A stretch of 31,608 nucleotides of DNA from Saprospiraceae bacterium (lineage in GTDB: Bacteria; Bacteroidota; Bacteroidia; Chitinophagales; Saprospiraceae). Under the pieces are notes generated by a model. That model had not been told where the DNA came from. It made no database searches and was given only the letters and a program-made list of their open reading frames with translations. Numbering within the stretch: position 1 is the first letter of the stretch; the number at the start of each line of letters is the position of its first letter. The translations under genes and the position numbers were made by a program. The stretch is from assembly GCA_029262975.1 (NCBI GenBank), contig JAJCYJ010000259.1:1-31608 (forward strand). Direction: 5' to 3'. Below are positions 1 through 7,836 of this stretch, one piece after another.

Positions 1-107
1 ATGCCTGGGAGGCATCTGACATAGCGAACCACAAAGTGGGTGGAGTAAGCCCGTTCCGGTTCACTCTCTTGGAGGTCTCCCAGACCTCCACTACGACTTC
101 TTCGTAG
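1..107. repeat. Cluster of three short perfect hairpins
   Basis: Three inverted repeats lie almost back to back. ATGCCT/AGGCAT is at 1-6 and 10-15 with a GGG loop. GGAGGTCT/AGACCTCC is at 71-78 and 82-89 with a CCC loop. CTACGA/TCGTAG is at 91-96 and 102-107. They are seen directly. None is followed by a T-run, so they are not ordinary terminators. They resemble the hairpins of short extragenic repeats, but no second copy of these exact sequences was noticed in the window. Confidence 0.5.
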
Positions 108-353
108 ATCGTTCATTCATAAGGTTTCCCGATTTCTTAACGTGTCTTACATGTTGAAACGTACGGAAAGAAGAGAGACTGGAGGTTATAAAATAAATTT
201 GCTTTTCCAATTTTGCATCTAATTCATTCCTTTCCAAACAAACAATTAGAATATGAACATTGAATAATCTGCCACAAAAAGTCAATGGCCAGAAAAAATT
301 ATGGCTGACATCAGTCTTCTAAAGCGGGTCCAAGCCGCCCCACCCACTTTGTG
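30..353. repeat. 14-bp inverted repeat bounding a 324-bp segment (possible MITE-like element)
   Basis: CACAAAGTGGGTGG at 30-43 is the exact reverse complement of 340-353. Inside each arm a further CCCG/CGGG pair lies about ten bases inward. The enclosed DNA has no convincing gene. Inverted ends around a short non-coding body are what a miniature inverted-repeat element would show. No target-site duplication is evident next to the ends, so this could instead be a chance or structural repeat. Confidence 0.35.
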
Positions 354-500
354 ATTCCTTCATTTGATGACTCTGTCATCATTCGCCTGTGGGGTAAAAT
401 CAATCAGTCATCCCGAATTTACCGAGAATTGAACACTATGCCAGAGAGCAAGGAAGAAAAAACTCTTTGGCAGAATGAAACATTTCCCGAGGAGTTCTAA
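309..500 (+). pseudogene. Possible C-terminal gene remnant
   Basis: An open frame of 63 codons runs to a TAA at 498-500 with no good start codon; the frame is closed by TGA at 306-308. The second half reads like real protein (FDDSVIIRLWGKIN near 360-405, then KTLWQNETFPEEF at the end), while the first part overlaps the right arm of the 30-353 inverted repeat. I do not recognise the family. One reading is that an element interrupted the 5' part of a gene and left this tail. Another is chance coding. It ends 145 bases before the next gene, on the same strand. Confidence 0.25.
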
Positions 501-644
501 TTATCTTTTCTGCTAACTCAAATTATTCAATTTAATTTTTTGTCATGTGCTCAGATGAATATTATAACTTGTCAGGCCGATAAATCAATTCGAAAAACGC
601 CCTCATTTGACTTTGAAATCTTTGAAGGAAAATAAAATTACAAT

Positions 645-1253
645 ATGTCTTTAGAAAAAATCGGTGTGCTACTCTTTGATAAAGTCGAGCTCTTGGATTT
701 TGCAGGACCCATCCAGGTCTTTTCATCATTTCAATATTTATACCCGAGTGATAGTCAAAAATTGGTCACAATCGGATTGAGTCGTGAAATCTGTGTATCG
801 AAGTTGGGTATGAAAGTTATACCAGATCATGTAATTGATGAATTTGACGAAGACCTGGATTTGTTGGTGATACCGGGAGGCATGGGCACAAGGCCCATTA
901 TTAAGGATGATGATACATTGGCTAAAATTGATCAGCTAATTAACCGGTCTGTATACCTTTCGAGTGTTTGTACAGGTAGTCTTGTAGCAGCAAGATTGGG
1001 ACGATTATCCCATTTGAGGGCCACGACTCATTATGCTGCCGCTGAACTCTTGCTCGAATTAGACAATACTATCCTATTGGACAGATCCAAAAGGTACCAC
1101 GACCATGACCATGTAATCGTCTCTGAAGGTGTCAGTGCAGGAATCGATATGAGTTTTTATTTGCTCACGAAACATTATGGAGCAGAAAAATCCGAAGAAG
1201 TCAGGAAGTATATAGAGTATTTTCCTGATTCGGAGTTCACAAAAAAAATATGA
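645..1253 (+). CDS. DJ-1/PfpI family protein (isonitrile hydratase-like)
   Basis: A 202-residue protein of the DJ-1/PfpI (class I glutamine amidotransferase-like) superfamily. The fold landmarks are in order: an N-terminal strand GVLLFD, the LLDFAGPIQVF segment around residues 16-26, VIPGGMG at 75-81, and the nucleophile elbow SVCTGS with Cys109. The LRATTHY stretch about 15 residues later is typical of the InhA (isonitrile hydratase)/AraC-N-terminal-like branch. No DNA-binding domain follows, so this is the stand-alone enzyme-like form. Members hydrate isonitriles or act as stress-related cytosolic proteins; the true substrate is unknown. The ATG at 645 is preceded by a GAAGGAAA stretch that may serve as a weak ribosome site. 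It stands alone, with long gaps on both sides. Confidence 0.9.
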   Translation: MSLEKIGVLLFDKVELLDFAGPIQVFSSFQYLYPSDSQKLVTIGLSREICVSKLGMKVIPDHVIDEFDEDLDLLVIPGGMGTRPIIKDDDTLAKIDQLINRSVYLSSVCTGSLVAARLGRLSHLRATTHYAAAELLLELDNTILLDRSKRYHDHDHVIVSEGVSAGIDMSFYLLTKHYGAEKSEEVRKYIEYFPDSEFTKKI

Positions 1254-2106
1254 AGATTTGAAAGTATTCGTATTAAAAATCATTTTTAAGTAGTCACATT
1301 TTTCAGGTTAAATTTTTTAGATCAAATGATAAATATCAAGGTCGATGGGTTACTAAAAACAATCGTCTATCCCCAGCCCGCTGAAACAAACGAGTTGGCA
1401 CTGACGTTTTCGTCTGGCAGAAAATGGGACCTTTGAGATTTTTTTATTCAATGGTGGCACCCTCTTAGCAGTTTCTAAAATAACGATTCTACGTGGTCAA
1501 AGCAGCATTGAGCATTGGTGAGAAAGGTTCGGTATTTCTTAAGGCATTCAACTGATACATTTATAAAAAATGTTTATTTCGTCGTGGATACCAACATTTG
1601 GCGACTTCAATGGAGGTACCACAAATGGTCTCAAACGATGATTAAAAAGACCTTAAAATAAACTGCGTTGATGAAGTGTACAGGATGTATTTATTTCTGC
1701 GGGCGTGGAAAGCCGCATGACGTGGGTCGAAGGGGTGGCGCCGTAGTGGGAAGGATTCAGGGGGCGAGCCTTTTGGTGACTTTTTGGCGAATGAAAAAGT
1801 CACAAATGACTTAACGATGAATTCACTATTAATAATGTTTCATGCCAATTCGCCAACTCTTTTCTTTCTAATATTATATCTAAAAGTCATCTATTAATAT
1901 GTTTTTCGAATCACTTATCATGAGGATAATATGTTCAAATCATCAGTTCTGGATTAATCTTTCTACTTGAGAAAATATTTATTCTCAAAAAATTTCATGA
2001 GATAAGATCCTGAAAAATGAGCCATGTTTCAATTCTGTTCTTTAAATTGTGTGCTTAGTCTTCCTTCTTAGAATTTCTTTTGAAAATTTTCAATAAAATA
2101 TATATT
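1254..2106. other. Long intergenic region with possible decayed reading frames
   Basis: About 850 bases without a secure gene. Two short frames read somewhat like protein: 1326-1436 plus (36 codons, ATG) and 1518-1661 plus (47 codons from a GTG, containing FVVDTNIWRLQWRYH). Neither matches a family I know, and both could be remnants of older genes. The stretch 1690-1810 is clearly more GC-rich than its surroundings and is listed separately. The last 250 bases are AT-rich and presumably hold the promoter of the metalloprotease. Confidence 0.5.
1690..1810. repeat. GC-richer extragenic element with 10-bp hairpin
   Basis: A GC-rich patch (GGGCGTGG, GGTGGCGCCG, GGGGGCGAGCC) leads into a perfect stem GTGACTTTTT/AAAAAGTCAC at 1776-1785 and 1794-1803 with an eight-base loop. 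Its composition differs sharply from the flanking AT-rich DNA. From memory it resembles extragenic repeats found in some Saprospiraceae-like genomes; I cannot confirm that here. It lies between plus-strand genes and is not directly behind a stop codon, so a terminator role is doubtful. Confidence 0.4.
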
Positions 2107-4272
2107 ATGAATGTTTGCAGGCTTACAGTACTGTTATCAATCCTATTTTTAACCCCTGCAGCATATGGCCAAATCAGTGCTGATTATTGGTCTTTAAATG
2201 ATGGTCGCACGATAGATCCTTCAAGTGAAAGATCAGTAACCCCAAATAAATATCAGGCTGCAGACCTGAATATATCAAGTGTAAGAAGCTTCATATCCCA
2301 ACTTTCCACGGATCGAAATCAATCCTGGCAAATCGATATACCCCTGCCCGATGGAAGTTTTGAAACCTTTGAAGTCACCCGTAACCAGGTAATGCCTGCA
2401 GCTTTAATAGAGAAATACCCGGGGATAGGAACCTTTACAGGAACAAGTTTGGTCACCATTGGTCGCAAGATATATCTTGATGTCACCCCTCATGGATTGC
2501 ATGCGATGACACGAGGAGCCGGAACAGCTATATATGTCGACCCTTTTCTAAAAGGTAATGATCAGGTATATGTTTCCTACTATAGGAGCGATTATTCAAG
2601 AAGTGCTGCAATACCCTGGTCTTGTGATTTCGGAGATCCAACATCTGAATTAAAAACGGATCCGACGAAAAGTGCTGATCCAGAGTTGAAGATAGTACGC
2701 AATCAGAAGGTTGCTCTTGTTACAAAAGAATATAGGCTTGCTATTACAGTAACCGGTGAGTATACCGCCATTTTTGGAGGCACTGTAGCTGGTGGATTAG
2801 CGGCAGTAGTGACAACAGTGAACAGGGTAACCGGTGTATATGAAAGTGAGACGGGCGTTATGCTTTCACTCATACCCAACAATGATTTATTGATTTATAC
2901 CAATCCATTGACGGATCCATTTACCAATAGTAGTGGCGATCTTAATCGCGTACAGAATACGATCGATATGGTGATCGGCAGCGCTAATTATGATGTAGGA
3001 CACATATTCACATCTTCTAATGGTGGTGTAGCTTCGCTCGCGGTAGTCTGTAACAATGGGTCTAAAGCGAGAGGTCTTACGGGTCTTCCAAATCCAACTG
3101 GAGATCCTTTTTATATCGATTATGTAGCACATGAGATGGGACATCAGTTTGGAGGTCATCATACATTTAATGGAGATTCGGGTGCTTGTTCAGGTGGCAA
3201 CCGTACAGGTTCTGCAGCATATGAGCCAGGTAGTGGAGCTACCATACAAGCATATGCCGGCATCTGTGGTAATGATAATCTTCAGAGTAACAGTGACGCC
3301 TATTTTCATTTGAAAAGCCTGATGCAAATCACAGACCACATCAACGGTTCAGCTGCCGTATGTGCTAACAATATTGCCAACGGTAATAATATGCCCATAT
3401 CAAATGCGAATGCCTTTCTCATCAACGGTAAGACAATCCCTGCCTCAACTCCTTTTGAGCTGGAAGGTGAGGGAACGGATATTGACGGAGACAATCTTAC
3501 ATTTCAATGGGACGAATGGGATCTCGGACCACAACAGGATGTAAATGCCGGAGACAATGGTACGAGTCCGATATTCAGATCATTTTTTGCAAAGACAACT
3601 AAGAAAAGGGTATTTCCAAGACTTACTGATTTATTAAATAATACAACGGTTGTAGGAGAGACTTTACCTACGACAGATCGGACTTTAAATTTTCAATTTG
3701 TTGTACGTGATAATGTTGGAGGTTGGATGACAGATATGATTACGTTGAATGTAGAAAATGATGCCGGACCTTTTCTTGTCACAAGTTTAAATACCGCAGG
3801 CACGTGGTCAGGTACGACTGAGATCACATGGGATGTTGCCGGTACGGATGCAAATGGTATTAATTGTGGACTTGTCGATATCACTCTTTCCACTGATGGA
3901 GGACTTACATATCCGATCGTCCTGGCGGATGACATCGCGAATAACGGAAGTGCCAATGTTGTGTTGCCAAATATATTCGCTAGTGCTGCACGGATAAAAG
4001 TCAAATGTTCAGATAATGTATTCTTTGATATTAATGATGCCACTTTTATGATTGAGCCGGATGGTCTGCCGTGTAATACCACTGAAGTTGTATCAAGTGT
4101 TCCGATTCCAGACGGCACCTACAGTTCAGCCATGGTCTTGACGGGATCCGGAACGGTCCCAGCTAGTGGGCTTGTTTCCTTTACGGGTACTACTGCAGTA
4201 GATTTAGTAGAAGAATTTACAATTATTCAATCAGGACAATTTAGTGCGCATATCCTTCCTTGTACGGAGTAG
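2107..4272 (+). CDS. Secreted reprolysin-like (M12B-type) zinc metalloprotease
   Basis: A 721-residue secreted protease. I chose the ATG at 2107 because it starts a clean signal peptide (MNVCRLTVLLSILFLTPAAYGQ, residues 1-22 ending in the usual YGQ); a TTG 27 bases upstream is the only longer option. A propeptide-like region is followed by the zinc site HExxHxxGxxH, read as HEMGHQFGGHH with ligands H342, H346 and H352 and catalytic E343. The following YAGICG...NSDAYFH block is typical of Bacteroidota M12B-like proteases. In relatives I recall, a methionine (Met-turn) precedes it; here that position looks like Gln381. After the catalytic part come two Ig/PKD-like beta regions (about 430-545 and 546-640) and a final Cys-bounded beta repeat tail (about 655-721), related to the tail of the protein at 29643-31421. 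It probably degrades extracellular protein. Confidence 0.9.
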   Translation: MNVCRLTVLLSILFLTPAAYGQISADYWSLNDGRTIDPSSERSVTPNKYQAADLNISSVRSFISQLSTDRNQSWQIDIPLPDGSFETFEVTRNQVMPAALIEKYPGIGTFTGTSLVTIGRKIYLDVTPHGLHAMTRGAGTAIYVDPFLKGNDQVYVSYYRSDYSRSAAIPWSCDFGDPTSELKTDPTKSADPELKIVRNQKVALVTKEYRLAITVTGEYTAIFGGTVAGGLAAVVTTVNRVTGVYESETGVMLSLIPNNDLLIYTNPLTDPFTNSSGDLNRVQNTIDMVIGSANYDVGHIFTSSNGGVASLAVVCNNGSKARGLTGLPNPTGDPFYIDYVAHEMGHQFGGHHTFNGDSGACSGGNRTGSAAYEPGSGATIQAYAGICGNDNLQSNSDAYFHLKSLMQITDHINGSAAVCANNIANGNNMPISNANAFLINGKTIPASTPFELEGEGTDIDGDNLTFQWDEWDLGPQQDVNAGDNGTSPIFRSFFAKTTKKRVFPRLTDLLNNTTVVGETLPTTDRTLNFQFVVRDNVGGWMTDMITLNVENDAGPFLVTSLNTAGTWSGTTEITWDVAGTDANGINCGLVDITLSTDGGLTYPIVLADDIANNGSANVVLPNIFASAARIKVKCSDNVFFDINDATFMIEPDGLPCNTTEVVSSVPIPDGTYSSAMVLTGSGTVPASGLVSFTGTTAVDLVEEFTIIQSGQFSAHILPCTE

Positions 4273-4380
4273 GATGAGTTGGATTGATCTGAGGTAGCGG
4301 TATTGTTGGAGTTGAGAAAAATAAAATTCATATTTGCACTCCTTTAGATGAAAGGGGTTGAGTGGAGGTCTTTCTTAAAT

Positions 4381-4415
4381 CACACCCAAACTCAAACCCA
4401 CACCCACACCCAATC
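4381..4415. repeat. C/A-rich low-complexity tract before the tRNA
   Basis: Short CCCAMAC-like units (CACACCC, CAAACCC, CACACCC) run up to the first base of the tRNA gene with almost no G. It is simple-sequence DNA, perhaps reflecting slippage. No role is evident beyond its position in the tRNA leader. Confidence 0.5.
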
Positions 4416-4499
4416 GCCCGGGTGCTGAAATTGGTAGACAGGCATGGTTGAGGGCCATGTGTACTTATGTGCGTGCGAGTTCGAGTCTCGCTCCGGGCA
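4416..4499 (+). tRNA. tRNA-Leu (anticodon GAG)
   Basis: An 84-base class II tRNA folds completely. The acceptor GCCCGGG (4416-4422) pairs with TCCGGGC (4492-4498), with a final G-T pair. The D-arm contains TTGGTAGA. The anticodon stem CATGG/CCATG encloses the loop TTGAGGG with anticodon GAG (leucine, CUC/CUU codons). There is a long variable arm, and the T-arm is GCGAG-TTCGAGT-CTCGC. The discriminator base is A4499, as expected for leucine. CCA is not encoded. Its last bases are repeated four times downstream (see the array). Confidence 0.95.
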
Positions 4500-4504
4500 C
4501 TTTT

Positions 4505-4536
4505 AAAAAGACTAAGCGAAAGCTTGGTCTTTTTTT
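4505..4536 (+). terminator. Intrinsic terminator 1 after tRNA-Leu
   Basis: The stem AAAAAGACTAAGC/GCTTGGTCTTTTT (one T-G pair) has a GAAA tetraloop at 4518-4521 and a U-tract to 4536. It starts six bases after the tRNA ends, so it should end the tRNA transcript. Confidence 0.85.
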
Positions 4537-4614
4537 GTGTCCGGAGCGAAGCGAGAAGCAAGGTCCCGACAGTAGCGGAGCGGATCGTCGGGAAGTCTCG
4601 CTCCGGGCACTTTT

Positions 4615-4646
4615 AAAAAGACTAAGCGAAAGCTTGGTCTTTTTTT
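4615..4646 (+). terminator. Intrinsic terminator 2 (array copy)
   Basis: An identical copy of the first terminator, 110 bases downstream, behind the second copy of the tRNA tail. It has no complete gene in front of it. Confidence 0.8.
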
Positions 4647-4724
4647 GTGTCCGGAGCGAAGCGAGAAGCAAGGTCCCGACAGTAGCGGAGCGGATTGTCG
4701 GGAAGTCTCGCTCCGGGCACTTTT

Positions 4725-4756
4725 AAAAAGACTAAGTGAAAGCTTGGTCTTTTTTT
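4725..4756 (+). terminator. Intrinsic terminator 3 (array copy)
   Basis: The third copy, with AAGT replacing AAGC at the stem top before the GAAA loop. The stem is otherwise kept and the U-tract is intact. Confidence 0.8.
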
Positions 4757-4830
4757 GTGTCCGGAGCGAAGCGAGAAGTTTACCCCGATCGAAACAAAGT
4801 GGAGCATCGGGGAGTCTCGCTCCGGGCACG

Positions 4831-4857
4831 AAAACCTGGCGAAAGCCGGGTTTTTTT
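4831..4857 (+). terminator. Intrinsic terminator 4 (diverged copy)
   Basis: AAAACCTGGC-GAAA-GCCGGGTTTT followed by more T. The stem sequence differs from copies 1-3 but the length, GAAA loop and U-tract are the same, behind the fourth tRNA tail. Confidence 0.8.
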
Positions 4858-4874
4858 ATGCCCTGGACGAGACG

Positions 4875-5060
4875 AGATACTGACGAAAAAGATCAATATT
4901 TTATTTGAATCTTTTTATCAGTACTTCTAGCAAGGTTCCTGACGATAAATGTCAGGATGAGCCACCCGATAGGATCCTGACCGAAGCGTCAGGAGGATCG
5001 TCGGGGAGTCTCGCGGAGTTTATGCTGAGTGGAATGAAATGTAGTCGAAGTGGGCACTAA
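4875..5060. repeat. Degenerate hairpin-rich continuation of the array
   Basis: A long imperfect stem (ACTGA..AAAAAGAT / ATCTTTTT..TCAGT, about 4878-4922) could terminate in either direction. Then come two 7-bp stems TCCTGAC/GTCAGGA, one with loop GATAAAT and one with loop CGAAGC, and a TCGGGGAGTCTCGC remnant near 5001-5014 that echoes the unit junction. The stretch ends in CGAAGTGGGCAC. The remaining 290 bases to the next gene show nothing further. Confidence 0.6.
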
Positions 5061-5347
5061 GAAGAAAAGACCAAATGGAAGAGTTGCTTTTGCACATTTA
5101 AGCGATATAAAATGAACAGGCTTGATACTAGGGTTTTATCGATCTAAGGCTGTCAAAAGGCTGTTTGCAATTGGTAAAATAAGCTCATTGTAATTCTTTG
5201 CTAAAAGCGTTCAATAGCTGGAACGTATTTCTTCGTTCTTATTCTAAAAAAGTAAGTTGGACTTATGAAGGAAAGACAATCAATCTAACTTAAATTGAAT
5301 AAAATAATTGCCGTCTTATGCTTTCTAATTAAGGCTATTTTATAGTC

Positions 5348-5980
5348 TTATTGTCCTAATTCATCCTCCGCTTCTTTAATCGCTATTTTCCATCTAGCAC
5401 GAATGGCTTTGCTGGTATATTTCCCTGAAACTAATTGTTTTCTTCTCCAGTTGGAGATAATTAATATCCCGATATTCATTAAAATCACGATGCCCATGAA
5501 AATCTTGTGAACATTAAAATCACTTCTAAAATCAACTGTTTGTTTGACAGTGAGCATCTCCGGTCCGCAAAAATAAAGATATGTACAAAGCCATGTAAGC
5601 AATATTAATATTAACGAAATAGTAGTTACGTACTTGTGCTTTCTACCAGGTTCAGGTTCCATACTTTTACCTTCTATTCCCCTATAGATATTGAGATGGT
5701 ACTCCCACCTCCAGATTGTTGCATCTTTTCTGCTTTCCATTAATTGGAGGTATCCTACCATACGTTGGATGGATATTGCCTTGTCCAATATTATTGTTAA
5801 TGAGAGTACATTCATAACAACGGCTGCAACATAAACCATCGGCCCCACATTTGTAGCGGCGGCATATGCAAGAACCGCAACTGTAACTGTTATGGAAGCA
5901 CCGATCAGTTGAAATTGACATTTTTTCTGATCTAAGATTTCTTGTCTGATCGAATTATATATTATTTCTCGAGGTATCAT
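5348..5980 (-). CDS. Four-TM membrane protein of unknown function
   Basis: A 210-residue protein with four predicted membrane helices at about 24-42, 46-66, 116-138 and 158-178. A soluble loop between helices 2 and 3 contains IQRMVGYLQLME and a WRWE motif, and a basic C-terminal tail (NWRRKQLVSGKYTS, then RARWKIAIKEAEDE) is probably cytoplasmic. The N-terminal EIIYNSIRQEILDQKKCQFQ stretch is amphipathic. This layout recalls several uncharacterised bacterial membrane families, distantly the SLATT-type effectors, but no diagnostic motif supports that. It stands alone. An AT-rich 9-bp dyad lies 60-80 bases upstream of its start. Confidence 0.75.
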   Translation of the reverse strand: MIPREIIYNSIRQEILDQKKCQFQLIGASITVTVAVLAYAAATNVGPMVYVAAVVMNVLSLTIILDKAISIQRMVGYLQLMESRKDATIWRWEYHLNIYRGIEGKSMEPEPGRKHKYVTTISLILILLTWLCTYLYFCGPEMLTVKQTVDFRSDFNVHKIFMGIVILMNIGILIISNWRRKQLVSGKYTSKAIRARWKIAIKEAEDELGQ

Positions 5981-6039
5981 AATTCATAAGAACTAATTAT
6001 GAATAATAATTTGAGTCTTGAAAATATTGATGTGATTAA

Positions 6040-6062
6040 AATATCTTGAGATACAAGATATT
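6040..6062. promoter_or_regulatory. AT-rich 9-bp inverted repeat (possible operator)
   Basis: AATATCTTG at 6040-6048 and CAAGATATT at 6054-6062 are perfect complements around a five-base spacer. The dyad lies upstream of the 4-TM gene (start 5980) and downstream of the hydrolase. Without a T-run it fits an operator or weak RNA hairpin better than a terminator. Confidence 0.35.
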
Positions 6063-6251
6063 CTTCACAAAGCAAATTGCGACGAAGATTATAGGAAACT
6101 TATAAAAAATACACAGAATTAAGTATCGCCTTTCTTTGTTTTATAATTAGTAAAAAATTAGTTCACCACACCTATGACATACCTCCTTATAAAGAAAGAA
6201 GGAAATATATAATCAGGACTATGAACACCTCCCAATCCACAAAAAACCAAC

Positions 6252-7562
6252 TCACCTCCCACCCTTATTAACCCCCCACTTCATGCCAGTCCCATAGCGA
6301 TTATCAAATCCTTTCCAGGCTTGAGATAATTTCCCTCCTTCTCTTGGTTGATCACTGGATGGCGACAATTCTAAATATTCGCAAGCGCTATCATCATCTC
6401 GCAAATAACAATTCATCATAGCCAGCGTGAAATGTTGGTTGATTCGATTTAATTGTTGTGTTGACCAGGCGGCTTCATAATAGTGGCCGAAATCGTACTC
6501 ACTTTCCCAGGCTTCCTTAGGTGCTGGATGCGGAGCGATATTGTGGCGGGCATTGTTATAAGTGAGCAGGTAACTATCAGCAGAGGTTGTCTGCTCAAAT
6601 AGTTTTTTAATGGATTCATATCCCGAGACATCATCCTGATCCCCTGATATATACAAACTCGGTACCTTGATATTATTTATTGTGGCCTCCGGAAACACGC
6701 CTGATTCGCCGCCCCAGGGTGCAAATGCAACCATCGCTTGCCAACGAGGATCTACCGTGAAATTCGTTGGAGATTGGCCGGCAGCACAAGTATTGAAGAC
6801 TAATTGGGCTGCTTTTATCTTTTCTTCATCTTGAGAACGAATCATACGAGATGCGAATTGATCACTAAAATTATAACATCCTCCGATCGTATTGATGGCA
6901 CCATACCCGCCCATAGAGTATCCGATGATTCCGGCGTTTTTAATGGTAATATTTTTTCCAAATACGTCTGAAGTAAAGGCCTGGTTGGAAAATTGATCTA
7001 ATACAAATTGTTGATCGCGCGAACGATTGATCAACGTACTCCGAAATCCACCAAAAGCGTTTTTCTTGGGATCTATATCTTCATTCGTGCTATCTGTATG
7101 GTCTATGCTTACAACAAGATATCCATGCGATGCCAAATGCTCGCCTAAATAATACATGATCGTCCGATACCCTGTATAACCATGTGACACAACAACCACT
7201 GAAATATCATTCAAAGGAATAGATGCAGCATCTCTTATGGCATCCCCCTGTATTTTGAAAGGAATTCCGTTGCGTGTTTGATTGTCATATACTGCATCAG
7301 CATCTTTTTGTTCGATACTGGGGTACCAAACCTCCACCTTCAATGATCGAGGTTTTTGCACACCATCAAATGGATCCATATAATCTTCATCTATTATCGT
7401 CAAGGTCTTTACGCCAACCGGCATCTCCCCTCTTGCACTCATCTCCGGGAGCATATCAGGATGCTCGTTGGCAGAATATACAGATTGGGCATTCTGACTG
7501 GACAAGTCAGGAATATTGACAAGTAGTAGTATAACTATCGATAGAAAGTTTGTTTTCATCAT
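6252..7562 (-). CDS. Secreted alpha/beta hydrolase (PAF-acetylhydrolase/dienelactone hydrolase-like)
   Basis: A 436-residue exported hydrolase. Residues 1-23 form a signal peptide ending in LSSQ. An N-terminal beta region (VEVWYPS near 76-82) is followed by the oxyanion segment VVVSHGYTGYRT (123-134), the DHTDST strand, and the nucleophile elbow GYSMGG with Ser216. The acid is probably Asp308 or Asp310 in SGDQDD, and the base His340 in NARHNIAPHP. This order matches the platelet-activating-factor acetylhydrolase/dienelactone hydrolase-like group of serine esterases. It presumably cleaves ester bonds of lipids or small esters outside the cytoplasm. The C-terminal 60 residues form a charged extension. 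The ATG at 7562 is followed immediately by a second ATG. No operon partner is close. Confidence 0.88.
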   Translation of the reverse strand: MMKTNFLSIVILLLVNIPDLSSQNAQSVYSANEHPDMLPEMSARGEMPVGVKTLTIIDEDYMDPFDGVQKPRSLKVEVWYPSIEQKDADAVYDNQTRNGIPFKIQGDAIRDAASIPLNDISVVVVSHGYTGYRTIMYYLGEHLASHGYLVVSIDHTDSTNEDIDPKKNAFGGFRSTLINRSRDQQFVLDQFSNQAFTSDVFGKNITIKNAGIIGYSMGGYGAINTIGGCYNFSDQFASRMIRSQDEEKIKAAQLVFNTCAAGQSPTNFTVDPRWQAMVAFAPWGGESGVFPEATINNIKVPSLYISGDQDDVSGYESIKKLFEQTTSADSYLLTYNNARHNIAPHPAPKEAWESEYDFGHYYEAAWSTQQLNRINQHFTLAMMNCYLRDDDSACEYLELSPSSDQPREGGKLSQAWKGFDNRYGTGMKWGVNKGGR

Positions 7563-7836
7563 TGAATATTACAAAGTAAAAGGCCTCAAAGTAATGATAT
7601 TTATTTCACTAATAATTCAAGAACCAAAAGGTGACGCTGACACCCTCGTCCAGACTGCTTATACCCACTTGACCATAATCTTATAAATAAAAAGGCTGAA
7701 TACCATCTTGACTTTAAAACAAGAAAGAATTCCAAATTCAAGGCACATAGGCACTTAAGCACAAAAAACACCCACCACCAAACTCCACCACAATCTTAAA
7801 ATATCAAATCCGAACAACCCTTTCAATCATTAAAAT

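Larger units (their letters stand above)
4486..4860 (+). repeat. Tandem array of tRNA-tail/terminator units (about 110 bp period)
   Basis: The 15-mer TCTCGCTCCGGGCAC, which is the tRNA 3' end plus one base, occurs at 4486, 4596, 4706 and 4815 (spacings 110, 110, 109). Each copy is followed by a terminator hairpin with a GAAA loop. The first three are then followed by GTGTCCGGAGCGAAGCGAGA, an imperfect reverse complement of the 15-mer, and by a second hairpin (TCCCGAC/GTCGGGA in units 1-2, CCCCGAT/ATCGGGG in unit 3). Both stems change with compensating bases between units, so the structures rather than the exact letters are kept. The reading frames crossing this array on both strands are by-products of the repeat. 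Degenerate relatives continue to about 5060. Confidence 0.9.

Noticed and set aside
91..285. Minus-strand frame of 64 codons
   Set aside because: It lies inside the inverted-repeat segment, crosses no recognised motif and has no ribosome site.
1074..1283. Minus-strand frame opposite the end of the DJ-1/PfpI gene
   Set aside because: It is antisense to a well supported gene with conserved motifs.
3693..4118. 141-codon minus-strand frame
   Set aside because: It is antisense to the metalloprotease C-terminal domains, whose plus-strand translation is coherent.
4486..4860. CRISPR array
   Set aside because: The repeats are tRNA tails plus terminators with near-identical spacers, and no cas genes are present.
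4328..4930. Several overlapping reading frames on both strands with nearly identical proteins
   Set aside because: They are translations of the tRNA-tail/terminator repeats; terminators and the tRNA itself run through them, and the period of 110 is not a multiple of three.
5348..5980. SLATT-type defence effector
   Set aside because: The four-TM layout is only loosely similar, and no cyclase, nucleotidyltransferase or other defence gene is adjacent.
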